This document shows positions 23,971-36,981 of a DNA stretch of 64,000 bases, one piece after another. The stretch is from Adenanthera pavonina. Its lineage: Eukaryota; Streptophyta; Magnoliopsida; Fabales; Fabaceae. The DNA is taken from positions 37,570,970 through 37,634,969 of the forward strand of contig JAIVEN010000015.1 in the NCBI GenBank assembly GCA_026686845.1, in the 5' to 3' direction. The notes under the pieces were generated by a model. It was not told where the DNA came from. It did no database searches and saw only the letters and a program-made list of their open reading frames with translations. The first letter of the stretch is position 1, and each line of letters begins with the position of its first letter. Made by a program: the position numbers and the translations under genes.

Positions 23971-24089
23971 GGGGTGCAACACGAGGACTTCCCACGAGGT
24001 CACCCATCCTAGTACTACTCTCGCCCAAGCACGCTTGACTGCGGAGTTCTGATGGGATCCGGTGCATTAGTGCTGGTGTGATCGCACCC
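23971..24089 (-). rRNA. 5S rRNA: 5S rRNA gene, copy 42
   Basis: C53 and G95. Confidence 0.92.
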
Positions 24090-24556
24090 GACAGTCGGGG
24101 CGCAATCATTTGTTTTCAGGACTCGCGCAGTCTCGAAAAGCGTGCCACGAGCAGTTCTCGGGAACCGTGCCACATTCGGACAGACCGGTGAGGCGGGGAA
24201 TCAGGTCACGCTTTCATGGCGGTTCATCCGGTCGCACCGGCTCAACCTGCCGGAGTATGGACCAGCAGATATCACGGGAGGAGAGATAAAGCATCGGGAA
24301 CCGGTCCGACCAGCAGAAAGTTGAAGCGAGCCGCCGCACGTCGCCCGATGGACCACTTCTCGCGGTCGGGTCGGACCTACCGGTGAAGCATGTCAACGGG
24401 TCGGACTTTCTCACCGGTTTGATCGGTGCATTCCCGGCCTGCAAGTTGGCGTAAACCGGACGGAAAACAAAACCGGGCCAGCCGGCCTCGAACCATGATG
24501 CACAGAACCCGGCGGGGTGCTTCAGTTCAGTTTGAGAAACACACTGCGCAAAAGGT

Positions 24557-24675
24557 GGGGTGCAACACGAGGACTTCCCAGGAGGTCACCCATCCTAGTA
24601 CTACTCTCGCCCAAGCACGCTTAGCTGCGGAGTTCTGATGGGATCCGGTGCATTAGTGCTGGTGTGATCGCACCC
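24557..24675 (-). rRNA. 5S rRNA: 5S rRNA gene, copy 43
   Basis: C52/T53; upstream GGGCAGGG variant as copy 37. Confidence 0.92.
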
Positions 24676-25142
24676 GACGGGCAGGGCGCAATCATTTGTT
24701 TTCAGGACTCGCGCAGTCTCGAAAAGCGTGCCACGAGCAGTTCTTGGGAACCGTGCCACATTCGGCCAGACCGGTGAGGCGGGAAATCAGGTCACGCTTT
24801 CTTGGCGGTTCATCCGGTCGCACCGGCTCAACCTGCCGGAGTATGGACCAGCCGATATCACGGGAGGAGAGAGAAAGCATCGGGACCCGGTCCGACCAGC
24901 AGAAAGTTGAAGCGAGCCGCCGCACGTCGCCCGATGGACCACTTCTCGCGGTCGGGTCGGACCTACCGGTGAAGCATGTCAACGGGTCGGACTTTCTCAC
25001 CGGTTTGATCGGTGCATTCCCGGCCTGCAAGTTGGCGTAAACCGGACGGAAAACGAAACCGGGCCAGCCGGACTCGAACCATGATGCACAGAACCCGGCG
25101 GGGTGCTTCAGTTCAATTTGAGAAACACACTGCGCAAAAGGT

Positions 25143-25261
25143 GGGGTGCAACACGAGGACTTCCCACGAGGTCACCCATCCTAGTACTACTCTCGCCCAA
25201 GCACGCTTGACTGCGGAGTTCTGATGGGATCCGGTGCATTAGTGCTGGTGTGATCGCACCC
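25143..25261 (-). rRNA. 5S rRNA: 5S rRNA gene, copy 44
   Basis: C53 and G95. Confidence 0.92.
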
Positions 25262-25728
25262 GACGGCCGGGGCGCAATCATTTGTTTTCAGGACTCGCGC
25301 AGTCTCGAAAAGCGTGCCACGAGCAGTTCTCGGGAACCGTGCCACATTCGGACAGACCGGTGAGGCGGGGAATCAGGTCACGCTTTCTTGGCGGTCCATC
25401 CGGTCGCACCGGCTCAACCTGCCGGAGTATGGACCAGCCGATATCCCGGGAGGAGAGAGAAAGCATCGGGACCCGGTCCGACCAGCAGAAAGTTGAAGCG
25501 AGCCGCCGCACGTCGCCCGATGGACCACTTCTCGCGGTCGGGTCGGACCTACCGGTGAAGCATGTCAACGGGTCGGACTTTCTCACCGGTTTGATCGGTG
25601 CATTCCCGGCCTGCAAGTTGGCGTAAACCGGACGGAAAACGAAACCGGGCCAGCCGGACTCGAACCATGATGCACAGAACCCGGCGGGGTGCTTCAGTTC
25701 AGTTTGAGAAACACACTGCGCAAAAGTT

Positions 25729-25847
25729 GGGGTGCAACACGAGGACTTCCCAGGAGGTCACCCATCCTAGTACTACTCTCGCCCAAGCACGCTTCACTGC
25801 GGAGTTCTGATGGGATCCGGTTCATTAGTGCTGGTGTGACCGCACCC
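25729..25847 (-). rRNA. 5S rRNA: 5S rRNA gene, copy 45
   Basis: G8 (helix I) and A26; A at +121 just before the terminator. Opens the S2/S3 part of the array. Confidence 0.91.
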
Positions 25848-26314
25848 GACGGCCGGGGCGCAATCATTTGTTTTCAGGACTCGCGCAGTCTCGAAAAGCG
25901 TGCCACGAGCAGTTCTCGGGAACCGTGCCACATTCGGACAGACCGGTGAGGCGGGGAATCAGGTCACGCTTTCATGGCGGTTCATCCGATCGCACCGGCT
26001 CTACCTGCCGGAGTATGGACCAGTCGATATCACGGGAGGAGAGAGAAAGCATCGGGAACCGGTCCGACCAGCAGAAAGTTGAAGCGAGCCGCCGCACGTC
26101 GCCCGATGGACCACTTCTCGCGGTCGGGTCGGACCTACCGGTGAAGCATGTCAACGGGTCGGACTTTCTCACCGGTTTGATCGGTGCATTCCCGGCCTGC
26201 AAGTTGGCGTAAACTGGACGGAAAACGAAACCGGGCCAGCCGGCCTCGAACCATGATGCACAGAACCCGGCGGGGTGCTTCAGTTCAGTTTGAGAAACAC
26301 ACTGCGCAAAAGGT

Positions 26315-26433
26315 GGGTTGCAACACGAGGACTTCCCAAGAGGTCACCCATCCTAGTACTACTCTCGTCCAAGCACGCTTAGCTGCGGAGTTCTGATGGG
26401 ATCCGGTGCATTAGTGCTGGTGTGATCGCACCC
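26315..26433 (-). rRNA. 5S rRNA: 5S rRNA gene, copy 46
   Basis: C52/T53, A66, T95 and A116; A116 breaks a helix I pair. Confidence 0.9.
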
Positions 26434-26900
26434 GACGGCCGGGGCGCAATCATTTGTTTTCAGGACTCACGCAGTCTCGAAAGGCGTGCCACGAGAAGTT
26501 CTCGGGAACCGTGCCACATTCGGACAGACCGGTGAGGCGGGGAATCAGGTCACGCTTTCTTAGCAGTTCATCCGGTCGCACCGGCTCAACCTGCCGGAGT
26601 ATGGACCAGCCGATATCCCGGGAGGAGAGAGAAAGCATCGGGACCCGGTCCGACCAGCAGAAAGTTGAAGCGAGCAGCCGCACGTCGCCCGATGGACCAC
26701 TTCTCGCGGTCGGGTCGGACCTACCGGTGAAGCATGTCAACGGGTCGGACTTTCTCACCGGTTTGATCGGTGCATTCCCGGCCTGCAAGTTGGCGTAAAC
26801 CGGACGGAAAACGAAACCGGGCCAGCCGGCCTCGAACCATGATGCACAGAACCCGGCGGGGTGCTTCAGTTCAGTTTGAGAAACACACTGCGCAAAAGGT

Positions 26901-27019
26901 GGGGTGCAACACGAGGACTTCCCAGGAGGTCACCCATCCTAGTACTACTCTCGCCCAAGCACGCTTCACTGCGGAGTTCTGATGGGATCCGGTGCATTAG
27001 TGCTGGTGTGATCGCACAC
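26901..27019 (-). rRNA. 5S rRNA: 5S rRNA gene, copy 47
   Basis: T2, which breaks a helix I pair; otherwise majority. Confidence 0.92.
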
Positions 27020-27486
27020 GACGATCGGGGCGCAATCATTTGTTTTCAGGACTCGCGCAGTCTCGAAAAGCGTGCCATGAGCAGTTCTCGGGAACCGTGC
27101 CACATTCGGACAGACCGGTGAGGCGGGGAATCAGGTCACGCTTTCATGGCGGTTCATCCGGTCGCACCGGCTCAACCTGCCGGAGTATGGACCAGCCGAT
27201 ATCACGGGAGGAGAGAGAAAGCATCGGGAACCGGTCCGACCAGCAGAAAGTTGAAGCGAGCCGCCGCACGTCGCCCGATGGACCACTTCTCGCGGTCGGG
27301 TCGGACCTACCGGTGAAGCATGTCAACGGGTCGGACTTACTCACCGGTTTGATCGGTGCATTCCCGGCCTGCAAGTTGGCGTAAACCGGACGGAAAACGA
27401 AACCGGGCCAGCCGGCCTCGAACCATGATGCACAGAACCCGGCGGGGTGCTTCAGTTCAGTTTGAGAAACACACTGCGCAAAAGGT

Positions 27487-27605
27487 GGGGTGCAACACGA
27501 GGACTTCCCAGGAGGTCACCCATCCTAGTACTACTCTCGCCCAAGCACGCTTGACTGCGGAGTTCTGATGGGATCCGGTGCATTAGTGCTGGTGTGATCG
27601 CACCC
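27487..27605 (-). rRNA. 5S rRNA: 5S rRNA gene, copy 48
   Basis: C53. Confidence 0.93.
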
Positions 27606-28072
27606 GACGGCCGAGGCGCAATCATTTGTTTTCAGGACTCGCGCAGTCTCGAAAAGCGTGCCACGAGCAGTTCTCGGGAACCGTGCCACATTCGGACAGA
27701 CCGGTGAGGCGGGGAATCAGGTCACGCTTTCTTAGCAGTTCATCCGGTCGCACCGGCTCAACCTGCCGGAGTATGGACCAGCCGATATCCCAGGAGGAGA
27801 GAGAAAGCATCGGGACCCGGTCCAACCAGCAGAAAGTTGAAGCGAGCCGCCGCACGTCGCCCGATGGACCACTTCTCGCGGTCGGGTCGGACCTACCGGT
27901 GAAGCATGTCAACGGGTCGGACTTTCTCACCGGTTTGATCGGTGCATTCCCGGCCTGCAAGTTAGCGTAAACCGGACGGAAAACGAAACCGGGCCAGCCG
28001 GACTCGAACCATGATGCACAGAACCCGGCGGGGTGCTTCAGTTCAGTTTGAGAAACACACTGCGCAAAAGTT

Positions 28073-28191
28073 GGGGTGCAACACGAGGACTTCCCAGGAG
28101 GTCACCCATCCTAGTACTACTCTCGCCCAAGCACGCTTCACTGCGGAGTTCTGATGGGATCCGGTGCATTAGTGCTGGTGCGATCGCACCC
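28073..28191 (-). rRNA. 5S rRNA: 5S rRNA gene, copy 49
   Basis: G11; A at +121. An S1 island inside the S2/S3 region starts here. Confidence 0.93.
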
Positions 28192-28658
28192 GATGATCGG
28201 GGCGCAATCATTTGTTTTCAGGACTCGCACAGTCTCGAAAAGCGTGCCACGAGCAGTTCTCGGGAACCGTGCCACATTCGGACAGACCGGTGAGGCGGGG
28301 AATCAGGTCACGCTTTCTTGGCGGTTCATCCGGTCGCACCGGCTCAACCTGCCGGAGTATGGACCAGCCGATATCACGGGAGGAGAGAGAAAGCATCGGG
28401 ACCCGGTCCGACCAGCAGAAAGTTGAAGCGAGCCGCCGCACGTCGCCCGATGGACCACTTCTCGCGGTCGGGTCGGACCTACCGGTGAAGCATGTCAACG
28501 GGTCGGACTTTCTCACCGGTTTGATCAGTGCATTCCCGGCCTGCAAGTTGGCGTAAACCGGACGGAAAACGAAACCGGGCCAGCCGGCCTCGAACCATGA
28601 TGCACAGAACCCGACGGGGTGCTTCAGTTCAGTTTGAGAAACACACTGCGCAAAAGGT

Positions 28659-28777
28659 GGGGTGCAACACGAGGACTTCCCAGGAGGTCACCCATCCTAG
28701 TACTACTCTCGCCCAAGCAGGCTTCACTGCGGAGTACTGATGGGATCCGGTGCATTAGTGCTGGTGTGATCGCACCC
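28659..28777 (-). rRNA. 5S rRNA: 5S rRNA gene, copy 50
   Basis: T42 and C58. Confidence 0.92.
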
Positions 28778-29244
28778 GACGATCGGGGCGCAATCATTTG
28801 TTTTCAGGACTCGCGCAGTCTCGAAAAGTGTGCCACGAGCAGTTCTCGGGAACCGTGCCACATTCGGACAGACCGGTGAGGCGGGGAATCAGGTCACGCT
28901 TTCTTGGCGGTTCATCCGGTCGCACCGGCTCAACCTGCCCGAGTATGGACCAGCCGATATCACGGGAGGAGAGAGAAAGCATCGGGACCCGGTCCAACCA
29001 GCAGAAAGTTGAAGCGAGCCGCCGCACGTCGCCCGATGGACCACTTCTCGCGGTCGGGTCGGACCTACCGGTGAAGCATGTCAACGGGTCGGACTTTCTC
29101 ACCGGTTTGATCGGTGCATTCCCGGCCTGCAAGTTGGCGTAAACCGGACGGAAAACGAAACCGGGCCAGCCGGACTCGAACCATGATGCACAGAACCCGG
29201 CGGGGTGCTTCAGTTCAGTTTGAGAAACACACTGCGCAAAAGGT

Positions 29245-29363
29245 GGGGTGCAACACGAGGACTTCCCAGGAGGTCACCCATCCTAGTACTACTCTCGCCC
29301 AAGCACGCTTCACTGCGGAGTTCTGATGGGATCCGGTGCATTAGTGCTGGTGTGATCGCACCC
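29245..29363 (-). rRNA. 5S rRNA: 5S rRNA gene, copy 51
   Basis: Majority sequence. Confidence 0.95.
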
Positions 29364-29830
29364 GACAGTCGGGGCGCAATCATTTGTTTTCAGGACTCGC
29401 GCAGTCTCGAAAAGCGTGCCACGAGCAGTTCTCGGGAACCGTGCCACATTCGGACAGACCGGTGAGGCGGGGAATCAGGTCACGCTTTCTTGGCGGTTCA
29501 TCCGGTCGCACCGGCTCAACCTGCCAGAGTATGGACCAGCCGATATCACGGGAGGAGAGAGAAAGCATCGGGACCCGGTCCGACCAGCAGAAAGTTGAAG
29601 CGAGCCGCCGCACGTCGCCCGATGGACCACTTCTCGCGGTCGGGTCGGACCTACCGGTGAAGCATGTCAACGGGTCGGACTTTCTCACCGGTTTGATCGG
29701 TGCATTCCCGGCCTGCAAGTTGGCGTAAACCGGACGGAAAACGAAACCGGGCCAGCCGGACTCGAACCATGATGCACAGAACCCGGCGGGGTGCTTCAGT
29801 TCAGTTTGAGAAACACACTGCGCAAAAGGT

Positions 29831-29949
29831 GGGGTGCAACACGAGAACTTCCCAGGAGGTCACCCATCCTAGTACTACTCTCGCCCAGGCACGCTTAACT
29901 GCGGAGTTCTGATGGGATCCGGTGCATTAGTGCTGGTGTGATCGCACCC
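29831..29949 (-). rRNA. 5S rRNA: 5S rRNA gene, copy 52
   Basis: T53, C62 and T104; like copy 36 without T49. Confidence 0.92.
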
Positions 29950-30416
29950 GACAGTCGGGGCGCAATCATTTGTTTTCAGGACTCGCGCAGTCTCGAAAAG
30001 CGTGCCACGAGCAGTTCTCGGGAACCGTGCCACATTCGGACAGACCGGTGAGGCGGGGAATCAGGTCACGCTTTCATGGCGGTTCATCCGGTCGCACCGG
30101 CTCAACCTGCCGGAGTATGGACCAGCAGATATCACGGGAGGAGAGATAAAGCATCGGGAACCGGTCCGACCAGCAGAAAGTTGAAGCGAGCCGCCGCACG
30201 TCGCCCGATGGACCACTTCTCGCGGTCGGGTCGGACCTACCGGTGAAGCATGTCAACGGGTCGGACTTTCTCACCGGTTTGATCGGTGCATTCCCGGCCT
30301 GCAAGTTGGCGTAAACCGGACGGAAAACAAAACCGGGCCAGCCGGCCTCGAACCATGATGCACAGAACCCGGCGGGGTGCTTCAGTTCAGTTTGAGAAAC
30401 ACACTGCGCAAAAGGT

Positions 30417-30535
30417 GGGGTGCAACACGAGGACTTCCCAGGAGGTCACCCATCCTAGTACTACTCTCGCCCAAGCACGCTTAGCTGCGGAGTTCTGATG
30501 GGATCCGGTGCATTAGTGCTGGTGTGATCGCACCC
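30417..30535 (-). rRNA. 5S rRNA: 5S rRNA gene, copy 53
   Basis: C52/T53; upstream GGGCAGGG variant. Confidence 0.92.
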
Positions 30536-31002
30536 GACGGGCAGGGCGCAATCATTTGTTTTCAGGACTCGCGCAGTCTCGAAAAGCGTGCCACGAGCAG
30601 TTCTCGGGAACCGTGCCACATTCGGCCAGACCGGTGAGGCGGGGAATCAGGTCACGCTTTCTTGGCGGTTCATCCGGTCGCACCGGCTCAACCTGCCGGA
30701 GTATGGACCAGCCGATATCACGGGAGGAGAGAGAAAGCATCGGGACCCGGTCCGACCAGCAGAAAGTTGAAGCGAGCCGCCGCACGTCGCCCGATGGACC
30801 ACTTCTCGCGGTCGGGTCGGACCTACCGGTGAAGCATGTCAACGGGTCGGACTTTCTCACCGGTTTGATCGGTGCATTCCCGGCCTGCAAGTTGGCGTAA
30901 ACCGGACGGAAAACGAAACCGGGCCAGCCGGACTCGAACCATGATGCACAGAACCCGGCGGGGTGCTTCAGTTCAATTTGAGAAACACACTGCGCAAAAG
31001 GT

Positions 31003-31121
31003 GGGGTGCAACACGAGGACTTCCCACGAGGTCACCCATCCTAGTACTACTCTCGCCCAAGCACGCTTGACTGCGGAGTTCTGATGGGATCCGGTGCATT
31101 AGTGCTGGTGTGATCGCACCC
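31003..31121 (-). rRNA. 5S rRNA: 5S rRNA gene, copy 54
   Basis: C53 and G95. Confidence 0.92.
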
Positions 31122-31588
31122 GACGGCCGGGACGCAATCATTTGTTTTCAGGACTCGCGCAGTCTCGAAAAGCGTGCCACGAGCAGTTCTCGGGAACCGT
31201 GCCACATTCGGACAGACCGGTGAGGCGGGGAATCAGGTCACGCTTTCTTGGCGGTCCATCCGGTCGCACCGGCTCAACCTGCCGGAGTATGGACCAGCCG
31301 ATATCCCGGGAGGAGAGAGAAAGCATCGGGACCCGGTCCGACCAGCAGAAAGTTGAAGCGAGCCGCCGCACGTCGCCCGATGGACCACTTCTCGCGGTCG
31401 GGTCGGACCTACCGGTGAAGCATGTCAACGGGTCGGACTTTCTCACCGGTTTGATCGGTGCATTCCCGGCCTGCAAGTTGGCGTAAACCGGACGGAAAAC
31501 GAAACCGGGCCAGCCGGACTCGAACCATGATGCACAGAACCCGGCGGGGTGCTTCAGTTCAGTTTGAGAAACACACTGCGCAAAAGTT

Positions 31589-31707
31589 GGGGTGCAACAC
31601 GAGGACTTCCCAGGAGGTCACCCATCCTAGTACTACTCTCGCCCAAGCAGGCTTCACTGCGGAGTTCTGATGGGATCCGGTTCATTAGTGCTGGTGTGAC
31701 CGCACCC
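31589..31707 (-). rRNA. 5S rRNA: 5S rRNA gene, copy 55
   Basis: G8, A26 and C58; A at +121. Confidence 0.91.
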
Positions 31708-32174
31708 GACGGCCGGGGCGCAATCATTTGTTTTCAGGACTCGCGCAGTCTCGAAAAGCGTGCCACGAGCAGTTCTCGGGAACCGTGCAACATTCGGACA
31801 GACCGGTGAGGCGGGGAATCAGGTCACGCTTTCATGGCGGTTCATCCGATCGCACCGGCTCTACCTGCCGGAGTATGGACCAGTCGATATCACGGGAGGA
31901 GAGAGAAAGCATCGGGAACCGGTCCGACCAGCAGAAAGTTGAAGCGAGCCGCCGCACGTCGCCCGATGGACCACTTCTCGCGGTCGGGTCGGACCTACCG
32001 GTGAAGCATGTCAACGGGTCGGACTTTCTCACCGGTTTGATCGGTGCATTCCCGGCCTGCAAGTTGGCGTAAACTGGACGGAAAACGAAACCGGGCCAGC
32101 CGGCCTCGAACCATGATGCACAGAACCCGGCGGGGTGCTTCAGTTCAGTTTGAGAAACACACTGCGCAAAAGGT

Positions 32175-32293
32175 GGGGTGCAACACGAGGACTTCCCAAG
32201 AGGTCACCCATCCTAGTACTACTCTCGTCCAAGCACGCTTAGCTGCGGAGTTCTGATGGGATCCGGTGCATTAGTGCTGGTGTGATCGCACCC
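32175..32293 (-). rRNA. 5S rRNA: 5S rRNA gene, copy 56
   Basis: C52/T53, A66 and T95. Confidence 0.91.
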
Positions 32294-32760
32294 GACGGCC
32301 GGGGCGCAATCATTTGTTTTCAGGACTCACGCAGTCTCGAAAGGCGTGCCACGAGAAGTTCTCGGGAACCGTGCCACATTCGGACAGACCGGTGAGGCGG
32401 GGAATCAGGTCACGCTTTCTTAGCAGTTCATCCGGTCGCACCGGCTCAACCTGCCGGAGTATGGACCAGCCGATATCCCGGGAGGAGAGAGAAAGCATCG
32501 GGACCCGGTCCGACCAGCAGAAAGTTGAAGCGAGCAGCCGCACGTCGCCCGATGGACCACTTCTCGCGGTCGGGTCGGACCTACCGGTGAAGCATGTCAA
32601 CGGGTCGGACTTTCTCACCGGTTTGATCGGTGCATTCCCGGCCTGCAAGTTGGCGTAAACCGGACGGAAAACGAAACCGGGCCAGCCGGCCTCGAACCAT
32701 GATGCACAGAACCCGGCGGGGTGCTTCAGTTCAGTTTGAGAAACACACTGCGCAAAAGTT

Positions 32761-32879
32761 GGGGTGCAACACGAGGACTTCCCAGGAGGTCACCCATCCT
32801 AGTACTACTCTCGCCCAAGCACGCTTCACTGCGGAGTTCTGATGGGATCCGGTGCATTAGTGCTGGTGTGATCGCACCC
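32761..32879 (-). rRNA. 5S rRNA: 5S rRNA gene, copy 57
   Basis: Majority coding sequence with A at +121 and the GGGCAGGG upstream variant. Confidence 0.94.
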
Positions 32880-33346
32880 GACGGGCAGGGCGCAATCATT
32901 TGTTTTCAGGACTCGCGCAGTCTCGAAAAGCGTGCCACGAGCAGTTCTCGGGAACCGTGCCACATTCGGCCAGACCGGTGAGGCGGGGAATCAGGTCACG
33001 CTTTCTTGGCGGTTCATCCGGTCGCACCGGCTCAACCTGCCGGAGTATGGACCAGCCGATATCACGGGAGGAGAGAGAAAGCATCGGGACCCGGTCCGAC
33101 CAGCAGAAAGTTGAAGCGAGCCGCCGCACGTCGCCCGATGGACCACTTCTCGCGGTCGGGTCGGACCTACCGGTGAAGCATGTCAACGGGTCGGACTTTC
33201 TCACCGGTTTGATCGGTGCATTCCCGGCCTGCAAGTTGGCGTAAACCGGACGGAAAACGAAACCGGGCCAGCCGGACTCGAACCATGATGCACAGAACCC
33301 GGCGGGGTGCTTCAGTTCAATTTGAGAAACACACTGCGCAAAAGAT

Positions 33347-33465
33347 GGGGTGCAACACGAGGACTTCCCACGAGGTCACCCATCCTAGTACTACTCTCGC
33401 CCAAGCACGCTTGACTGCGGAGTTCTGATGGGATCCGGTGCATTAGTGCTGGTGTGATCGCACCC
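33347..33465 (-). rRNA. 5S rRNA: 5S rRNA gene, copy 58
   Basis: C53 and G95; T at +121. Confidence 0.92.
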
Positions 33466-33932
33466 GACGGCCGGGGCGCAATCATTTGTTTTCAGGACTC
33501 GCGCAGTCTCGAAAAGCGTGCCACGAGCAGTTCTCGGGAACCGTGCCACATTCGGACAGACCGGTGAGGCGGGGAATCAGGTCACGCTTTCTTGGCGGTC
33601 CATCCGGTCGCACCGGCTCAACCTGCCGGAGTATGGACCAGCCGATATCCCGGGAGGAGAGAGAAAGCATCGGGACCCGGTCCGACCAGCAGAAAGTTGA
33701 AGCGAGCCGCCGCACGTCGCCCGATGGACCACTTCTCGCGGTCGGGTCGGACCTACCGGTGAAGCATGTCAACGGGTCGGACTTTCTCACCGGTTTGATC
33801 GGTGCATTCCCGGCCTGCAAGTTGGCGTAAACCGGACGGAAAACGAAACCGGGCCAGCCGGACTCGAACCATGATGCACAGAACCCGGCGGGGTGCTTCA
33901 GTTCAGTTTGAGAAACACACTGCGCAAAAGTT

Positions 33933-34051
33933 GGGGTGCAACACGAGGACTTCCCAGGAGGTCACCCATCCTAGTACTACTCTCGCCCAAGCACGCTTCA
34001 CTGCGGAGTTCTGATGGGATCCGGTTCATTAGTGCTGGTGTGACCGCACCC
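33933..34051 (-). rRNA. 5S rRNA: 5S rRNA gene, copy 59
   Basis: G8 and A26; A at +121. Confidence 0.92.
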
Positions 34052-34518
34052 GACGGCCGGGGCGCAATCATTTGTTTTCAGGACTCGCGCAGTCTCGAAA
34101 AGCGTGCCACGAGCAGTTCTCGGGAACCGTGCCACATTCGGACAGACCGGTGAGGCGGGGAATCAGGTCACGCTTTCATGGCGGTTCATCCGATCGCACC
34201 GGCTCTACCTGCCGGAGTATGGACCAGTCGATATCACGGGAGGAGAGAGAAAGCATCGGGAACCGGTCCGACCAGCAGAAAGTTGAAGCGAGCCGCCGCA
34301 CGTCGCCCGATGGACCACTTCTCGCGGTCGGGTCGGACCTACCGGTGAAGCATGTCAACGGGTCGGACTTTCTCACCGGTTTGATCGGTGCATTCCCGGC
34401 CTGCAAGTTGGCGTAAACTGGACGGAAAACGAAACCGGGCCAGCCGGCCTCGAACCATGATGCACAGAACCCGGCGGGGTGCTTCAGTTCAGTTTGAGAA
34501 ACACACTGCGCAAAAGGT

Positions 34519-34637
34519 GGGGTGCAACACGAGGACCTCCCAAGAGGTCACCCATCCTAGTACTACTCTCGTCCAAGCACGCTTAGCTGCGGAGTTCTGA
34601 TGGGATCCGGTGCATTAGTGCTGGTGTGATCGCACCC
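34519..34637 (-). rRNA. 5S rRNA: 5S rRNA gene, copy 60
   Basis: C52/T53, A66, T95 and G101. Confidence 0.9.
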
Positions 34638-35104
34638 GACGGCCGGGGCGCAATCATTTGTTTTCAGGACTCACGCAGTCTCGAAAGGCGTGCCACGAGA
34701 AGTTCTCGGGAACCGTGCCACATTCGGACAGACCGGTGAGGCGGGGAATCAGGTCACGCTTTCTTAGCAGTTCATCCGGTCGCACCGGCTCAACCTGCCG
34801 GAGTATGGACCAGCCGATATCCCGGGAGGAGAGAGAAAGCATCGGGACCCGGTCCGACCAGCAGAAAGTTGAAGCGAGCAGCCGCACGTCGCCCGATGGA
34901 CCACTTCTCGCGGTCGGGTCGGACCTACCGGTGAAGCATGTCAACGGGTCGGACTTTCTCACCGGTTTGATCGGTGCATTCCCGGCCTGCAAGTTGGCGT
35001 AAACCGGACGGAAAACGAAACCGGGCCAGCCGGCCTCGAACCATGATGCACAGAACCCGGCGGGGTGCTTCAGTTCAGTTTGAGAAACACACTGCGCAAA
35101 AGGT

Positions 35105-35223
35105 GGGGTGCAACACGAGGACTTCCCAGGAGGTCACCCATCCTAGTACTACTCTCGCCCAAGCACGCTTCACTGCGGAGTTCTGATGGGATCCGGTGCA
35201 TTAGTGCTGGTGTGATCGCACCC
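35105..35223 (-). rRNA. 5S rRNA: 5S rRNA gene, copy 61
   Basis: Majority sequence, S2 spacer. Confidence 0.95.
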
Positions 35224-35690
35224 GACGATCGGGGCGCAATCATTTGTTTTCAGGACTCGCGCAGTCTCGAAAAGCGTGCCATGAGCAGTTCTCGGGAACC
35301 GTGCCACATTCGGACAGACCGGTGAGGCGGGGAATCAGGTCACGCTTTCATGGCGGTTCATCCGGTCGCACCGGCTCAACCTGCCGGAGTATGGACCAGC
35401 CGATATCACGGGAGGAGAGAGAAAGCATCGGGAACCGGTCCGACCAGCAGAAAGTTGAAGCGAGCCGCCGCACGTCGCCCGATGGACCACTTCTCGCGGT
35501 CGGGTCGGACCTACCGGTGAAGCATGTCAACGGGTCGGACTTACTCACCGGTTTGATCGGTGCATTCCCGGCCTGCAAGTTGGCGTAAACCGGACGGAAA
35601 ACGAAACCGGGCCAGCCGGCCTCGAACCATGATGCACAGAACCCGGCGGGGTGCTTCAGTTCAGTTTGAGAAACACACTGCGCAAAAGGT

Positions 35691-35809
35691 GGGGTGCAAC
35701 ACGAGGACTTCCCAGGAGGTCACCCATCCTAGTACTACTCTCGCCCAAGCACGCTTGACTGCGGAGTTCTGATGGGATCCGGTGCATTAGTGCTGGTGTG
35801 ATCGCACCC
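35691..35809 (-). rRNA. 5S rRNA: 5S rRNA gene, copy 62
   Basis: C53, S3 spacer. Confidence 0.93.
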
Positions 35810-36276
35810 GACGGCCGAGGCGCAATCATTTGTTTTCAGGACTCGCGCAGTCTCGAAAAGCGTGCCACGAGCAGTTCTCGGGAACCGTGCCACATTCGGA
35901 CAGACCGGTGAGGCGGGGAATCAGGTCACGCTTTCTTAGCAGTTCATCCGGTCGCACCGGCTCAACCTGCCGGAGTATGGACCAGCCGATATCCCAGGAG
36001 GAGAGAGAAAGCATCGGGACCCGGTCCGACCAGCAGAAAGTTGAAGCGAGCAGCCGCACGTCGCCCGATGGACCACTTCTCGCGGTCGGGTCGGACCTAC
36101 CGGTGAAGCATGTCAACGGGTCGGACTTTCTCACCGGTTTGATCGGTGCATTCCCGGCCTGCAAGTTGGCGTAAACCGGACGGAAAACGAAACCGGGACA
36201 GCCGGACTCGAACCATGATGCACAGAACCCGGCGGGGTGCTTCAGTTCAGTTTGAGAAACACACTGCGCAAAAGGT

Positions 36277-36395
36277 GGGGTGCAACACGAGGACTTCCCA
36301 GGAGGTCACCCATCCTAGTACTACTCTCGCCCAAGCACGCTTCACTGCGGAGTTCTGATGGGATCCGGTGCATTAGTGCTGGTGTGATCGCACCC
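36277..36395 (-). rRNA. 5S rRNA: 5S rRNA gene, copy 63
   Basis: Majority sequence, S2 spacer. Confidence 0.95.
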
Positions 36396-36862
36396 GACGG
36401 CCGGGGCGCAATCATTTGTTTTCAGGACTCACGCAGTCTCGAAAAGCGTGCCACGAGCAGTTCTCGGGAACCGTGCCACATTCGGACAGACCGGTGAGGC
36501 GGGGAATCAGGTCACGCTTTCATGGCGGTTCATCCGGTCGCACCGGCTCAACCTGCCGGAGTATGGACCAGCCGATATCACGGGAGGAGATAGAAAGCAT
36601 CGGGAACCGGTCCGACCAGCAGAAAGTTGAAGCGAGCCGCCGCACGTCGCCCGATGGACCACTTCTAGCGGTCGGGTCGGACCTACCGGTGAAGCATGTC
36701 AACGGGTCGGACTTTCTCACCGGTTTGATCGGTGCATTCCCGGCCTGCAAGTTGGCGTAAACCGGACGGAAAACGAAACCGGGCCAGCCGGCCTCGAACC
36801 ATGATGCACAGAACCCGGCGGGGTGCTTCAGTTCAGTTTGAGAAACACACTGCGCAAAAGTT

Positions 36863-36981
36863 GGGGTGCAACACGAGGACTTCCCAGGAGGTCACCCATC
36901 CTAGTACTACTCTCGCCCAAGCACGCTTCACTGCGGAGTTCTGATGGGATGCGGTGCATTAGTGCTGGTGTGACCGCACCC
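36863..36981 (-). rRNA. 5S rRNA: 5S rRNA gene, copy 64
   Basis: G8 and C31; A at +121. Confidence 0.92.

Larger units (their letters stand above)
30417..35104. repeat. Four-unit repeat (2344 bp), copies 53-56 and 57-60
   Basis: The second, third and fourth genes of each block share G95/C53, A26/G8 and T95/A66/C52/T53 types. The first genes differ (C52/T53 in 53, majority in 57) but both have the GGGCAGGG upstream variant. Copies 43-46 carry the same series 10 units earlier. Confidence 0.75.
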
